From contig OW051493.1 in the NCBI GenBank assembly GCA_932521035.1, positions 3,224,001 through 3,288,000 of the forward strand: a stretch of 64,000 nt of DNA. Direction: 5' to 3'. Below the pieces are notes generated by a model that worked only from the letters and a program-made list of their open reading frames with translations, made no database searches and was not told the origin of the DNA. The DNA comes from Oscheius dolichura (taxonomy: Eukaryota; Nematoda; Chromadorea; Rhabditida; Rhabditidae). This document shows positions 11,101 to 23,100 of this stretch, piece after piece (the stretch's first letter is position 1; every line of letters starts with the position of its first letter). The translations under genes and the position numbers were made by a program.

Positions 11101-14100
11101 AGGAGGGTGCCATCGTGGTCGGGGACAGGAGAACGCGGGAAGGACTGTGGAGGACGAGTAGAAAACGTCAGAATATGGCAAACAGAATAAATATTAGTCT
11201 ATGAAAGGGCACTCGGCCGAAAATTGGGCAAATTATCAAGAGGTGGGACATCCCACACCAATAACCTCTCGGCAGCAGGGGACACCAAGGGAAGAGATTC
11301 AATAAGAATCTCTCCAGACAGTACGGGAGCAAGAAGCGAAAACTAGTGGACAGATGAGTCAAGGAAACGGTAGAGGGATCCACTCTATCTTCCTCTCTCT
11401 CTCTCGACCCAAGTGATAAGCTCAGAAAACTAACATCATCCTCTCGTGGTCTCTATCTCTGGGTCACAAAGCACACACCGAGACAATCTTTTTCAGGAAG
11501 AAATATTCCCCTCAAGGATCGATTTTTAGATCAAACACCGTGGGCACCTCCAAAACAAGTTAGGAGCCAAGGGAAAAGATCCACACCGCCCTCTCGAGGA
11601 AGTAAAAACAAGACGGGCGACCGTCCTCCTCAAGGGAGGATAGCCTCGCTTTTTCCCAGGAGGCGGCCGGTGAACCGGTGAAGGTCGTAATGATGTCATT
11701 TTGGGGGAAAAATTTACCCGATCGAATCAATATTTGGCAGCCAGTCAACCGAACACCATGGCAGATGATTTCATTCTATAAACAGTGGAATAATTGTTGG
11801 TCCAGAGGGGGACTATCAGTTGGAACCTGTGACACCGGGTCAGGCGACACCAAGACCGTTCTTTTTGAACTCGGCTCCCCTGCAGAACGGGAACACCTTC
11901 TAGAAATTGTTTTGGAAGAGAGAAAAATAGAAACAGAGCAGGGCCTCTGTTTAAAGTGAGTGATTGCCTGGTTCTTGGCCTCTGCAGGCCAGTTTCACGA
12001 TCATCTTGATACAAACTGAAGGGAAATTTTGAGGATGGCCATTTTGAGGTGATCATCTATCTTTAAAAGGAAAGCCCTGTCCCCTTAATATTACAATATA
12101 TGGTCTGCCTGGGAAATACGAAAATTGCTGATGCCTTAGCCAATTGTCAATGTTTCGGGAAAAGACAGAGGAATGTCTTGAATTTATAGAAAGGAGAGGG
12201 TACGGTAGGTCACCCTTTGAAAAGACGACTCGAGCCATTGTTTAGACTACTCGGGCCAAGTGGTTCCACACCTCGGATTGACGACAGCAGCAGCCCAAAG
12301 AACGAAGACGAGGTCCTCCTGGCTGTCTAATAGTAGCCCCTGGGATAACCAAAGAACCCCGGTGTTTACAGGAGGAGACGGAGGGCAGACAAAACGATTC
12401 TGTTTAGAGGGCTCGGGTTACGGGAGGGGGCTATTTTTATAAATTCTGATGGCTTCCCGGAGATGGTATGGAACAATGGGCGGTTTCCAGGATACGCGAG
12501 GGGAAATGACGCGATTTTCGAGGGTAAACAAGAGGATTTGTGAGGGATATTTGGGAACAGGAACCGGAGGACGATAAGATCTCCTCTTTAAAGGAAGGCA
12601 GGGCGGAATTGAAGTGTAAAAGTCACGGGCGCCATGCAACTGTACAAAATGACAGCAGTGCGTGCGAACTGAGAGGAAGGGTGTAAAAGTGAACAAGTTC
12701 GGGAGAGGCTGTTGCTATCTTCAGTTAAAGGGACTTCACCTATATTATGCGGGGAGGATTGACCGGGGATGTGGCAATAATACCCGCACCCGGGTGAGGT
12801 CAAGACAAACGTTCTTTCGACACCCAAAAGGGAAGGGAGGACGAGGAGGGGGACGAGAGACACCCGGTTTCTAGGCTCCCTCGAGGTTGACGTCATCCGA
12901 CAGGAACGTTTTGTTTAAGCCTGTTCAACGCGTACACATTGATCGATCCCCCGAAGAGAGGACGACGAGGGGAGAGAATGGTATAATAAAGAGAAAAAAG
13001 GTATCACACCTGAGAGAGACGGCCATTTTTATTGATTATCTATTCCAGGATCGAATATCGATCGAATATAGCAGAAGTCCGTGGACGAGAGAGAAGGCCG
13101 GGAGAGGGTCGGTCCGTGTCGTCGTATCAACTAGGGAGAGAGAGGAGGGCACAGAGGCAGGCGCCTGCGTCTCTCACGCCGGCCAGCTATTTCCACCCCG
13201 TCCGACCAGATTCCCTCCACTCGGGTGACGTCACCCCCCTTTCGGGTGATGTCATATTGTGAAAACGCGCCTTTTCTTCTTCCCCGCCGCCGCCGTCGCT
13301 GTCGTTTCTTTCGCCAAATGACAAGGCGAGGGCTTTAAAAGTTGCCTGTCTCCTGCCTTCTGCCTACTGTCATCTTCCCGGCGACAGACAGAAATGAGTC
13401 TATTTTCCTCCCAGAAGGTCATAAACACACTCAGAGTGTTGATCTCCCTTCCTCTCGAGAGAGACCGGCTTGTTTTCTGTCTGAGGTAAACCTTGAGAAT
13501 GTGAGAGTAAAAACATCTGGCCCAGCCCGATGTCTGCCATTGCCCCATCCGTTATATATAAAGGCCGGCTTACGAAATAGGGCGCCTTGGCGTGTGTTAT
13601 CGGCGGTAATTGTTCCCCAGCATATGATATTTACCCCCTTGAGAAATTGCTGGAATTTAAAGGCCGTTGCCCTCGGCCGCCTACTGCTGCGGGTATACAA
13701 AATGACGTGAGAGGTGTGTCTCGAAGAGAATAATTGATACGGAGAACAGAGGAGGACAGGCACTGTACGGGGCAGAGACGTCATTCCCTTTCGAAGGAAA
13801 AGAAGCCGTTCGGGGCAAGGTCGCTGCCAAAGTCTTTGAAAAGTCAGAACAAAAAACGGGAACGATTCGTATTCTTTGGAGGCAAAGGGCGACAAAGTGA
13901 CGCCGCCGTTAGACCAAAGGGGAAACGTCACAGCTGGCAGCAGATTCGGAACATAAGAGGAGACAGCCACTGTAGCTGTGAGGACTGTTTCTGTATAAAG
14001 AGGCCTTTAAATTATACGGACCGCGAACGAAACGAGGGAAAAAGAGTGGGACAACTGGATGAGGGCTATGAGACAGGGGAAGACGAGTTCAGAGTCCGCT

Positions 14101-15312
14101 TTTAATGGAAATGCCACTGGTACTGACTACTCTAAACAGTTTTTATTTGTGTATAGAAAAGAAGTCGACCCGTACCGTGTGGCCTGCGTTTCCCAACAAA
14201 CCAAGTAGCCTGTCCCTTGGAGCAGGATCCTGAGGTGGCCGGCAGATTGAGAGTCATATTTTTTGACTGTCCCAGCCCGTGGATGAACAATCTAACGAAG
14301 CAGATTTTTGGTCGATTATCGTATTCTGATCCCTGTTGACATACCTCATGTCACTCCATGGTGACACTCCAAGAATTTCACAAGGTTCTGACTACACCTC
14401 AGGATATACCTACTTATGGGCCAGGAGGATACGGTAGGGGAAGTAAAGGAAGAGAAGGATGACTTCAAGCGATTCAGCTAGAACTTACAATTGTTTTCGT
14501 AAAATTAGAAGGAGAGAATAATTCTCAAAAAGTGAGCCCCGTCGTCCACCGGCTGACTCATAGTGGGAAGTGTTGAGATCCCCTTTCTCTCTTCCTTTAA
14601 AAATAAACGGGTCTCCCTCGATAACAGGCATACCTCCAAAACGTGTGAGATTGTATTTTCCCAACTGGAACGTATTCTCCTGGTTCAATAAACACCCAAA
14701 ATCGAAGAGGAAGTAGAATTTGGAGGCTGCGGAGGGAACAGAACCAACAACACGCCGAGCGGGCCATACCGTCTGGACGACGGAATAACAGAAAGAATGA
14801 TGTCACTGTCTGAGGTTAGATGTATTTTGGACGAGCAGAGGACAGTTCGGAGGATTTCATAATCGACAGCCGGGTCAAAGAGAGAAGACGAGAGAGAAAA
14901 AGGCGGGTGCCATTGGACCACTGGGCTAGGCAGGCCGATGTTGACCAGGGGCAGAGTGACCGGGTCAGATTTCGAAACCCAACGACGGACAGCCCAATGG
15001 CTAGAAAAACGTTAGTCCGCCGTAGCCGGGTATTTAAAATGACTGGAGAGAAGAACTGAGAGCTGCGGGGAGGTTAAATATCCCCTGATGATACAGTAGA
15101 TACAGTACCCTCTGTCTTCCCCCTCCCCCCTCTTCTGGGTTTCAAAAATTCAAAGGAAGCGTTTCTTTCTACTATACAGAGTGGATATTAATTGTCTGTC
15201 TCTCCTTGGCTACAGTATACCAAAAAAGGGGTTACTAGCTGTACTGTCCAAAATAAAAGGGCTGCTAACTATTAATTTTCAGGATTAAAATCCATAAGAG
15301 ACCAGAACCTAC
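8104..15312. other. 7.2-kb non-coding region upstream of (or first intron of) the phosphatase
   Basis: No protein family is recognisable here on either strand. The + strand is purine-rich throughout, so a minus-strand transcript would be pyrimidine-rich, the same asymmetry as in the confirmed phosphatase introns. Together with the acceptor at 8104-8106 and the in-phase candidate exon at 15313, this suggests the whole stretch is transcribed as a 5' intron. It carries the CRE-like octamers annotated separately and several TACNGTA heptamers. Confidence 0.5.
9222..14805. promoter_or_regulatory. CRE-like (ATF/CREB) octamer cluster
   Basis: Ten octamers of the form TGACGTCA, TGATGTCA or TGACATCA start near 9222, 9564, 9678, 9863, 10980, 11691, 12888, 13226, 13247 and 14798. 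Chance expectation for these three words in 7.2 kb is about 0.3. TGACGTCA is the established CRE and TGATGTCA a common ATF-type variant. Two copies near 13226 and 13247 are about 20 bp apart. The introns downstream carry the 7-bp AP-1 form instead. Regulatory function is inferred. Confidence 0.55.
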
Positions 15313-15342
15313 CGTAATACTCCCACTGATTTCCATCTCCAT
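15313..15342 (-). CDS. Candidate 5' coding exon of the phosphatase gene
   Basis: A minus-strand ATG at 15342 opens a short frame (MEMEISGSIT) ending at a GTAGGT donor in phase 0. Exon 8026-8103 begins with an acceptor in phase 0, so joining the two keeps frame across a 7.2-kb intron. There is no homology support for these ten residues, and the exon could equally be 5' UTR or spurious. Confidence 0.25.
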
Positions 15343-15788
15343 GACGTGGCGGTCTTTCGAAAATGTCCAGAATTCCTGGTCGGGCCCACAAAAAACGTTA
15401 TGTAGGCGGGTGACGGGATGATTGCCAGTCGGCTCATTCGAATATACTGTAGGAGGTGAGGAAATACTCTGCCCAGGCTTGTGGTATCTTTCGAAACAGT
15501 GTCTAGGCAGTAGGGATTTTGAGGCGGGGCTAGGGGAGAGGGATCTCATACAGAGGAACAGCAGGAGACTTACTATTCAGGGGGAGGAGGATAGGAGGCC
15601 GTAGCCTGGAGGTGGCTAGATAATTCCATTCGATACGGCCCATCCTTTTTATTTACCATTTACCAGGCTTTACCCGGGTTGGCGAAGCGAGGCCACCATT
15701 TTTGCGAGGAGATAGACGTGAAGAAGGAGAAACAAAGAATAGAGAGGGATGGAAACATGAACACATTTTATTGTCGTCAAAAACAAGA

Positions 15789-17442
15789 TTACTGATTCAG
15801 CTGGAGGAGGAGACATTGCTCAGCCAGGAAGTCGAGGTTGCTGCTCGCATTCATGGCGAGCACGGTCTCGACGATGTCCCTCGGGAAGATGACCGCCAGC
15901 TGGTCCACCAGCTTCTGCTGTCTCTGCTCGCCCGTCTCAGTCTCCATTCCACTGGCCGGTGAACTTGGAGGCTGTGGCGGCGGCGATGAGTCCTGGCCCA
16001 CCTGCTCACAGGGAAATTCAATCAGATCCACCTCTGATCCCACCAGCTCCAGTTGGGATTCAATCTGCCCGACGTCGGATTCGGCCACCTCCTCCAGCTC
16101 CAGGTCAATCTGTTCCACATCCAAGACGGAGATATTGTGAGTCGTCATCAGCTGTAGATCCCCCAGTTCAAACGGGTCCAACGGGGTGTGGGTGGTGGTG
16201 GCCGAAGAGCTGCTCCGTTGAGCCGACGGCGGCAGGCAGGCCTCGTCGGATAGGTCAATCAATGCCGCCTCATCCCCCTGCCCTCCTGCTCCCGGGTGAT
16301 GATAGCAGTCGCTCCTCTCGTAGTATTGGCCGGATGTCATCGTGACCCCGTCTCCCGGATGCCAGACGCTGTCATCGCTGACAATTGTCAACTCCTCCAG
16401 GGTCGCGTAGGTCACCTCTTTCTCTGGTTGGCCCATAGCCACCGGCTGAAAGAAGACTGGCCTGGATGAGAAACGAAGCTACCTGGATGGCTGGAAGAGA
16501 GCTCAGTCTAAGCGGTCGTATTCCTTCTCGTTCACAGATATCGTAGATGAGGTCGTCGCAGGCATTGAGCAATTCCTTCCGACGGGACGAGATGAAGCCG
16601 GCGCGACGAGCTTGTACCCGGGAAAAGAGCGGATCATCCGGCGAACAGAAGATCTTCTCAGCTATGCTGCGAGCTCTCGTCGAGACGTCCTCCTCTGAAC
16701 AGTCCTTTAAATCAAAACCTCTCGAGAGCAACAAACGGAGATAGAGTTCCGGCGCGGCGCGGAAGAAGATGTCATCGCCAAATTGAACCACGTCATGGGT
16801 GAGGAACAGGAAGCGGATATCAATGACCCGGCTGGAGATGAGCTCATGGAATTCACTGTAGGAGGGATGGTCGAGGATGTCTTTGAACTTGTCGCCGCTC
16901 AGAATACAGCCGCCGTGGCGGTTAGCCATCGTCATCAGGTAGAGATCGTCATAGTTGATGAAAGCCTTGCGCTCGCCGCGGCTGGCTCTGGCCGGAGTGA
17001 AGGTGACCAGGCCGAGCTCCTCGATCTTCGACAGCAGATGGACATGTGAGCTGTTCATATTGGTCGGATTGTTGTAGACGACTGGCAGGAAGATGACACA
17101 CTCGATGTCGCGGAGCAGCAGCCAGCGGACGACGGACAACAGACCGGCCACCGAGACCGATCTGCAAAAGGAGGATGATACAACTATCTTTTCGTCGTTT
17201 TGTAAAAGAGGAAAATGAATGAAACTGACTCTCGAGTGTGGCCACAGGAGCTGCGACCGATATTGCAGCCGTCGATGACAAACAGCCGCGGTACCCAGTT
17301 GGGCGAAGGTGGCACGAAGCAGTCGTCTGGAGACATAGACAGTCAAAGAATGACCGGAAGTGAACAGAAGAAGCTTACATCTGGGAATTACTGGTCGAAA
17401 CGGTCTGCATGACAGGTCGTCTGCCTTCTTGGCCAAGAACAT
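15789..17442 (-). CDS. NYN-domain ribonuclease with C-terminal CUE domain (Regnase/N4BP1/KHNYN-like)
   Basis: Phase-checked model: complement of 15789-16445, 16483-17161, 17230-17326, 17379-17442; 498 aa. The NYN/PIN-like nuclease fold spans about residues 30-195. Visible pieces are RLFVIDGCNIGRSS (first metal-binding Asp), CVIFLPVVYNN, FINYDDLYLMTMANRHGG and ILSGDKFKDIL, the order seen in ZC3H12/Regnase and N4BP1/KHNYN enzymes, which are metal-dependent endoribonucleases. A long acidic, Ser/Pro-rich linker leads to a C-terminal CUE-like helix bundle (VDQLAVIFPRDIVETVLAMN), a ubiquitin-binding type of domain also found in the N4BP1 group. No CCCH zinc finger follows the nuclease, unlike Regnase proper. 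RNA decay activity is inferred. The frame stays open about 100 nt upstream of the chosen ATG, so the N-terminus is uncertain. Confidence 0.85.
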
Positions 17443-17915
17443 ACAAGAACCGACCAGTGACCGGATCTGACAGATTGCCCGGAAACTTTCCAGAGTTTGA
17501 GGCCGATGAAAGCGGCAGCCACGGTTCTCGGAAAGAAAATAGTGTCTACTTTACTGCCAAAAAGGTTTGCGGATGGAGAGCGATGGAATTACCATCCCAG
17601 TGGACTGTGCCAGTGCGGCGTAAGGAAGGAGGAGGACGAGCACAGAGACTCGAGGAGGCCTTCTGGAAGTCCGATGGCCAAAGACATGCGGAAGACCGCC
17701 GCTGTGCCCGGTTAAAGAAGCAGTCGAACTTATTTGGGTCTGCTCTTTTGCCCTGCCCTCTGTCTTCGCTCCTGGCCCGCTGTAAGACAGCAGCCAGCAC
17801 TACCCTGTTCTCTTCATGGATTAGTTAACTACATTCGAAGGTATAAATTTATTCTGTACTTGTCGACTACACCCGTAAGCGAATAAAGCTCTGCATCCTC
17901 CGGAAAATGGCTCGT
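17443..17915. other. Intergenic, nothing recognised
   Basis: This gap lies between two minus-strand genes. A minus-strand AATAAA near 17851 could end the ZIP transporter mRNA. No further gene or RNA was seen. Confidence 0.5.
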
Positions 17916-19221
17916 CTAACTACTGATGGTCATGACTCCGGCTATCAGGGCGAAACCGATAATTGTAGCAGCCCACTGGGCTATGTTGTCGTGTTTGTTG
18001 GAATGTTCGGGGCCGAGAATTTCGAAGAATGTGATGTAGATGAAGGTGCCCAGGGCTATGGACATCAGGACGGTTGTGACGATGTCCTTGGCCACGGAGT
18101 CTTGCGCCGAATCCTGAAATGACCTCCGGTTCAGAGATTGTAATAGGCAGGGAGGGGAGGGGCTTTGTCCTTTGGGAGACCATAAAAAAGGGCAAACACC
18201 ATCACGGAACTGCCATAAATGGGGCATACTGTACATACCTCGACCACGATGCCGATGACTCCTCCCAACGAGCAGGTCAGGGCGATGATGCCTACTAAGA
18301 GGACCACGAACCATCTCTTGTCCGGGTGTTCTCGGACCAGTCTCATTCCTGAAGAGGGTCGTATTCAGGACTGGAAAGGGACAGACCAATGGAGAAGCAG
18401 ACAACAGCTTTGTGGATGATAATCCCGAAGAACAAGGTGGTGATCGAGCCGAGACTGTCCTGCACCCCGAAGGCGAATCCCTCCAGTCCCACGTGGAAGA
18501 GGAACGCCACCACGAAGGTTAGCGAATTCACCATTTTGTTCTCTTTCGGCTTGCCCTACAAGTAGCTTTTTATATTTGTGCTGCTTTCGCTGTTACCAAT
18601 TCGACAACGGCGATGTCCTTGTTGACAATCGAGTGGAATGTCTCGGCTCTCTGTCGTCCGCAGTTCTCCTCCTTCTCCTCTTGTCTGAAATATCTCCCTT
18701 TTTGGTACCAACTATCCGCTTACGATTCATGTACATGGCCACACAATCTGCCGGATAATTCCTCAAAAATGTAGACAAAAAAGAAGCCGAGACAGAAGAT
18801 AAGCGGGACGATGGGATAATCCATGGTGATGTCCTTCCTCTGGCGGACGCTGTCCCATGCTTCCCTGAACAGGCCTCTCTGTCTCCCCCCTCCGAAGAGT
18901 CTTACAATGAGTCGGGCATCATGTCGAGGAAGCAAACTCCGAGGAAGACGCCACCCGCAAAACAAGAGATTAGCGAGAGGACAAGAGACGCGCGGTGGGA
19001 GAGAACATGTGATGTGCCATCCGTCAGCAGCGACATTATCTGAACAACTACTGTTCTTTCTTGCCAATTATACTATTTAAAAAGTAGAAATTAAATTTAA
19101 AAAATGGATTGAAACTGTCCCAGCTAGTTTGATACCGTACCTTTATTGGCGCTAGACCGCAAATTAATGTGACAACGGCCATGACTCCGAGGAGGATTCC
19201 TTTTAACGTTGTTGTGTTCAT
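17916..19221 (-). CDS. ZIP-family (SLC39A1/2/3-like) zinc/metal transporter
   Basis: Phase-checked model: complement of 17916-18113, 18239-18348, 18387-18555, 18597-18684, 18724-18864, 18906-19039, 19141-19221; 306 aa, usual for the ZIP-I subfamily. The protein starts with a membrane segment (GVMAVVTLICGLAPIK). Then come the family block CFAGGVFLGVCFLDMMPDSL, a charged loop, and the pore helices with FHVGLEGFAFG (TM4 His and Glu) and IIIHKAVVCFSIG (TM5 His). Two more segments end in ALIAGVMTISS. ZIP proteins move zinc or similar metals into the cytosol; the exact metal is not visible. An acceptor (ATCTTCAG) lies 4 nt upstream of the ATG, consistent with trans-splicing. The exon 18724-18864 acceptor has shorter alternatives. 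Confidence 0.92.
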
Positions 19222-20157
19222 TTCTCTGAAGATTTTCTGTTATATAAATAATAATAAGAACATAAAGATGATCTTGAGATAGTAAACAAGGAAGTGGGCT
19301 CCCATAGAACGTCCTACAGTCGGCATCTCCCCCAGATCAATAGTCAGGCGGGGATATGCGTTCTGTTTTAGAGAAATAAAAGGAAAGAGAGACGAGAAGC
19401 TGTGGTCTAGAGTGGGGCAGACCAGAAGAATTTAGTGAAGTCTGGTACTTGTCGGTCCTTTATAAAGATAAGGCACTGCCGGCTGGTGATAATCGGGCCT
19501 GAAGGGCCTGATTCTGATAAAATTCGCCATTGACGTGAATTTTTTTCAAAAGGACAAAGTGTCCGGCACGTGTTTTTAGAGAAAAACAAATCAAAGCAAA
19601 TCAGAGGGAAAAATTAGAAATATCCCGTAGAATAGCGGGAAGGGAGGATGGAGGAGAGGTTCTCCCGGAGAGGAAATGGCCGGAGGTTTTGGGGGATGAT
19701 AAGCACCAATTGGAGACAATTCTATGAAATACAGTACTCTATAGAGTGTTTTTCATCGATAAGAGCGTGTTTTATGATTACCGTGCTCTGGCATTTTATA
19801 GCCGGAAGATAGCCGGTCTTAGGAGCCTTTGGTGGGCCTCGCGAGGCCTATCACCCGTTGCGGCACGTGATGAAAACAACTTTATGAAGTGGAATTAGAC
19901 CTTTTGCCTCTTCAGAGCTCTTTTCTAAGAATGATGCAAAGCCGGGACCTCTGCAATTTGTCTGGCACTTCCGACAGCGAGCCTCGCTGGCACGGACGAG
20001 CCACAGCCGCCCGCTACTACCGGGAGGGGACTCCCTGCCCAGGTGCCGCTCATTATCCCATTCAGGAAGCATTCTCACACGGGTCTCACTTACTCCCTGA
20101 CCCCCTTCCATCCGGCCGTTACCTGCCACTCACCAATCCCCCCTTCATACATCCAAA
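19222..20157. other. Intergenic region between divergent ZIP and K2P genes
   Basis: No coding region is recognised in these 936 bp. Its position between two divergent starts makes it the likely promoter region of both genes. No clear TATA box or repeated site stands out. Confidence 0.4.
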
Positions 20158-23100
20158 ATGAACAGCAAGTTCACTCCCAGCCGAATGCTCCAAAAGGCGA
20201 GGACGTCCCCCTCAAGTAAGTAGTCCAATGGATTAATGAATAAGGCCCCCGGGTTACGACCAATTTCGCGTGTCATGGAGAGTTATTACGTTGACAGGGA
20301 CCGCCAAAAGTCTCTTGTTTGTCGCTTTACTTGCACCGCTCCAGAGTAAGCCCCAGGTATTTCGGGGGGAATCCCCCCCCCCAAAAAAAAAAAAAAAAGT
20401 CATTATGTCCCCTGTTTCACGACTACGATGAGACGGTTTACAGGCCGAGCGGGGATGGCCATCGCCCCGATCCAGGAGGACTCTCGGAATTTCTTCGCTC
20501 GAATGGTCAGATCCCCCTTTTCTTCTCCCTAGTCAGTTGTCCAGAAGGTTCGGACGGCCTTCGTCCACCTCGGCCTCGTGGTCACCTGCATCGGCTACAT
20601 CCTCCTAGGTGCCTACATGTTCGAGTCCATCGAACGGCCTCGAGAACTTCAGACGAGGAAAGAAGCCGTAGCCGAGTTCAGAAAACTTCAAGCGGTACTC
20701 TTTCTCTTCTTTTTTTGTATTCTGTAGGAATTTCTCTCGAATGTGACAGAAGATGCCACCCAGGCGGAGCATCACCTGGACCGGTACATGGAGGGCCTGT
20801 TCCTCCTCCTGGGCGACCCCATCTATGCTCATGTAAGTGTTTCTCTGGAGAACATCTCCTTCTCCAGGTCTTTGAATCTCATTTTACAAACTATTCGACC
20901 CCGAAAGACCGCTGGACATTCTCATCCGCTGTTCTCTTCACCACCACTACGGTTATCCCTGTCGGTCAGTTATTTAACAGAAAATAGACAATCTGTATGC
21001 TTCAATTCTTTAAAATCTGTTACAAATGTGCCTGAAGAGAGGCCGTACCCGTTCGAGACCCGCCGGAGTGAGATGAATGCCTTTTGTGAAATAGGATACA
21101 AAGTATTGAGGATCGTAGGGCTAGAATCTGATTTTGGAGCCTCTCTAAAGGACGGTCACCTTATAAACATCTCCAACAAAGAACTGGGGAGCGATGTCAT
21201 AGAGCCGGCACTTCTTGCACCCCGCGACAAGACGGGCCATCCTCTCCTTGGCTATCACATATGTCAAAGGGATATCGTAGATCGACGTCTAGAATATCGT
21301 TTTCTCGTTTTTTTGAACCTCTAACATCATTGAAAGGTGTTCCTTTCCGTAAATAAGCATTCAATTGTTTCGACATGCTTGACCTGGGCTCCGGAAATTG
21401 ATCCATGATGTAGATCTCCTTTTTGACTATCCGCTCATAGTGTTGTAGTCGATCGACGGCCGTCTAATTGCTACCCTGTGGAGGAGGGATGCCCCTTGCT
21501 TACTTTATAATGGTAGTCGTTGAAGAGACTCGTCCCATTCAGGAGAAACTTGCTCTGGACATGTCTAGAAGCCTATCAGCCACCTTAAAAAGAATGCCCC
21601 ACCTCATGACCATGATCAAAACATCCGGCTTGATCTCCTCCACGGCTTTGACAAAGAATTCATCAAAACTACAGTATCTAAAGTTGGTCTTCGTGCGGAA
21701 GAGTGGCTCGCAAGCTGTGAACCGGTCAATTCTAATGGGGAAAATGATCCTACTAGCCGCCGTGGACATCAAGACCTCCTTGAAGTGGCTCTTACACTCC
21801 TCGTTGATAACTCCTATCATGTTCATCGCGTAGCTGTTCCCAATAACCATCAGCGACAAGTTCGATGAGTTCGTTCGAGACTAGAGCCGTGTTTCTTTCC
21901 TCTCAATGTCCGCTTACCACTCTGCACTGTGATTCTAACTTATGGTAGGGTTTTAACTTTTCACAAGGATGGCGCTGAAGCTGTTTACTGTCACTGGCGT
22001 CGAATGCCTCGTTCAGTTTGGCTCTCTCTTCTAAAGAGATGGATATTGTTGTTTTAATTGACACGGCCTACCATTTGTTTTGTTCTCATATCCCATGACA
22101 ATGTTCCCTACGTAGTCCGATTCGTAGAAATAGCCGTTGAATGTGACATTCGGGACCGTAGTGTTTATATTGCGGGCCGCTATCAAAAGATCCACGTTGG
22201 GAACATTTGCTGGAAATTGATGTTTGTTACTTCTTCTTCCCCCATTCCCGTCAGTCAGGAGTGTTTCGACGTTGGCCAGGAAGAGAACAGCCACGGCGGT
22301 GATGATAACCTCTTTCTTCCAGACGATGTACCTTTTCTCGTAGAGCTGGTGGAGAACCACGCTGATTAAGAAGGAGGCGACCACTCCCAAGGTAATATCT
22401 AGAGTGGTTCTCTGGGGAGGAAAGGGTAGGAGGACTGACAGTAGGGAGAAGAGAGACCATTCATCTTGAACTGGGCCACGATGGGCCAGTGAACCAGATA
22501 CCAGCAGTAGGAGATCTCCCCCACGTAGACGGCCACCTCGTTCTCCAACAACCAGTAGTGGTCCCCCGTATAGACAATCACCACAGTTAGAAGAATTATA
22601 TTGACTCTAAACTTTATAAAACGGAGTTCTCCTTATTCCTACCTGGAATAGAGTGGGTCAATTGGTAGAGGGAAGAGGAGCAACGAAAGAGACAGCACAA
22701 GCGCAATGAGACAGAAGAAGTGCCGCTGTTTGGTGTCTTCTGTCGGCTGGAGACACCACAGTTCCTCTTCCTCGAGCTCATTTATCCCTTTCTTCATATT
22801 AGACTTGTCGTAGATGACTATTCCGGCAATGAATTGCCATATCCTCGAGAGGACACAGTTGAACGAGAGGAAACTGTCTGCCATGATATAGAAGAGGAAG
22901 GACAACGCGGCTGGAAGTGGATGTCACAAGATATTCCTTCAAAACTATACCTAGTATAGTAATCACGACGTTGATTGGCTTCTTGTCTCGACTGTGAGTG
23001 ACAATGAAAATTGGAGGGAAGAGTAGGTAGAACTGCATTTCGAGAGCCAGCGACCAGGTGTGGGTGAACATATCCACGGCGATGCCCAACTTCTCCGCGT

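Noticed and set aside
13431..13970. 179-codon minus-strand open frame upstream of the phosphatase
   Set aside because: No family, no splice support and ordinary composition for this stop-poor region; it lies among many overlapping frames.
14940..15010. tRNA-like T-loop (TTTCGAAACCC)
   Set aside because: No matching acceptor stem, anticodon arm or A box at the right distance.
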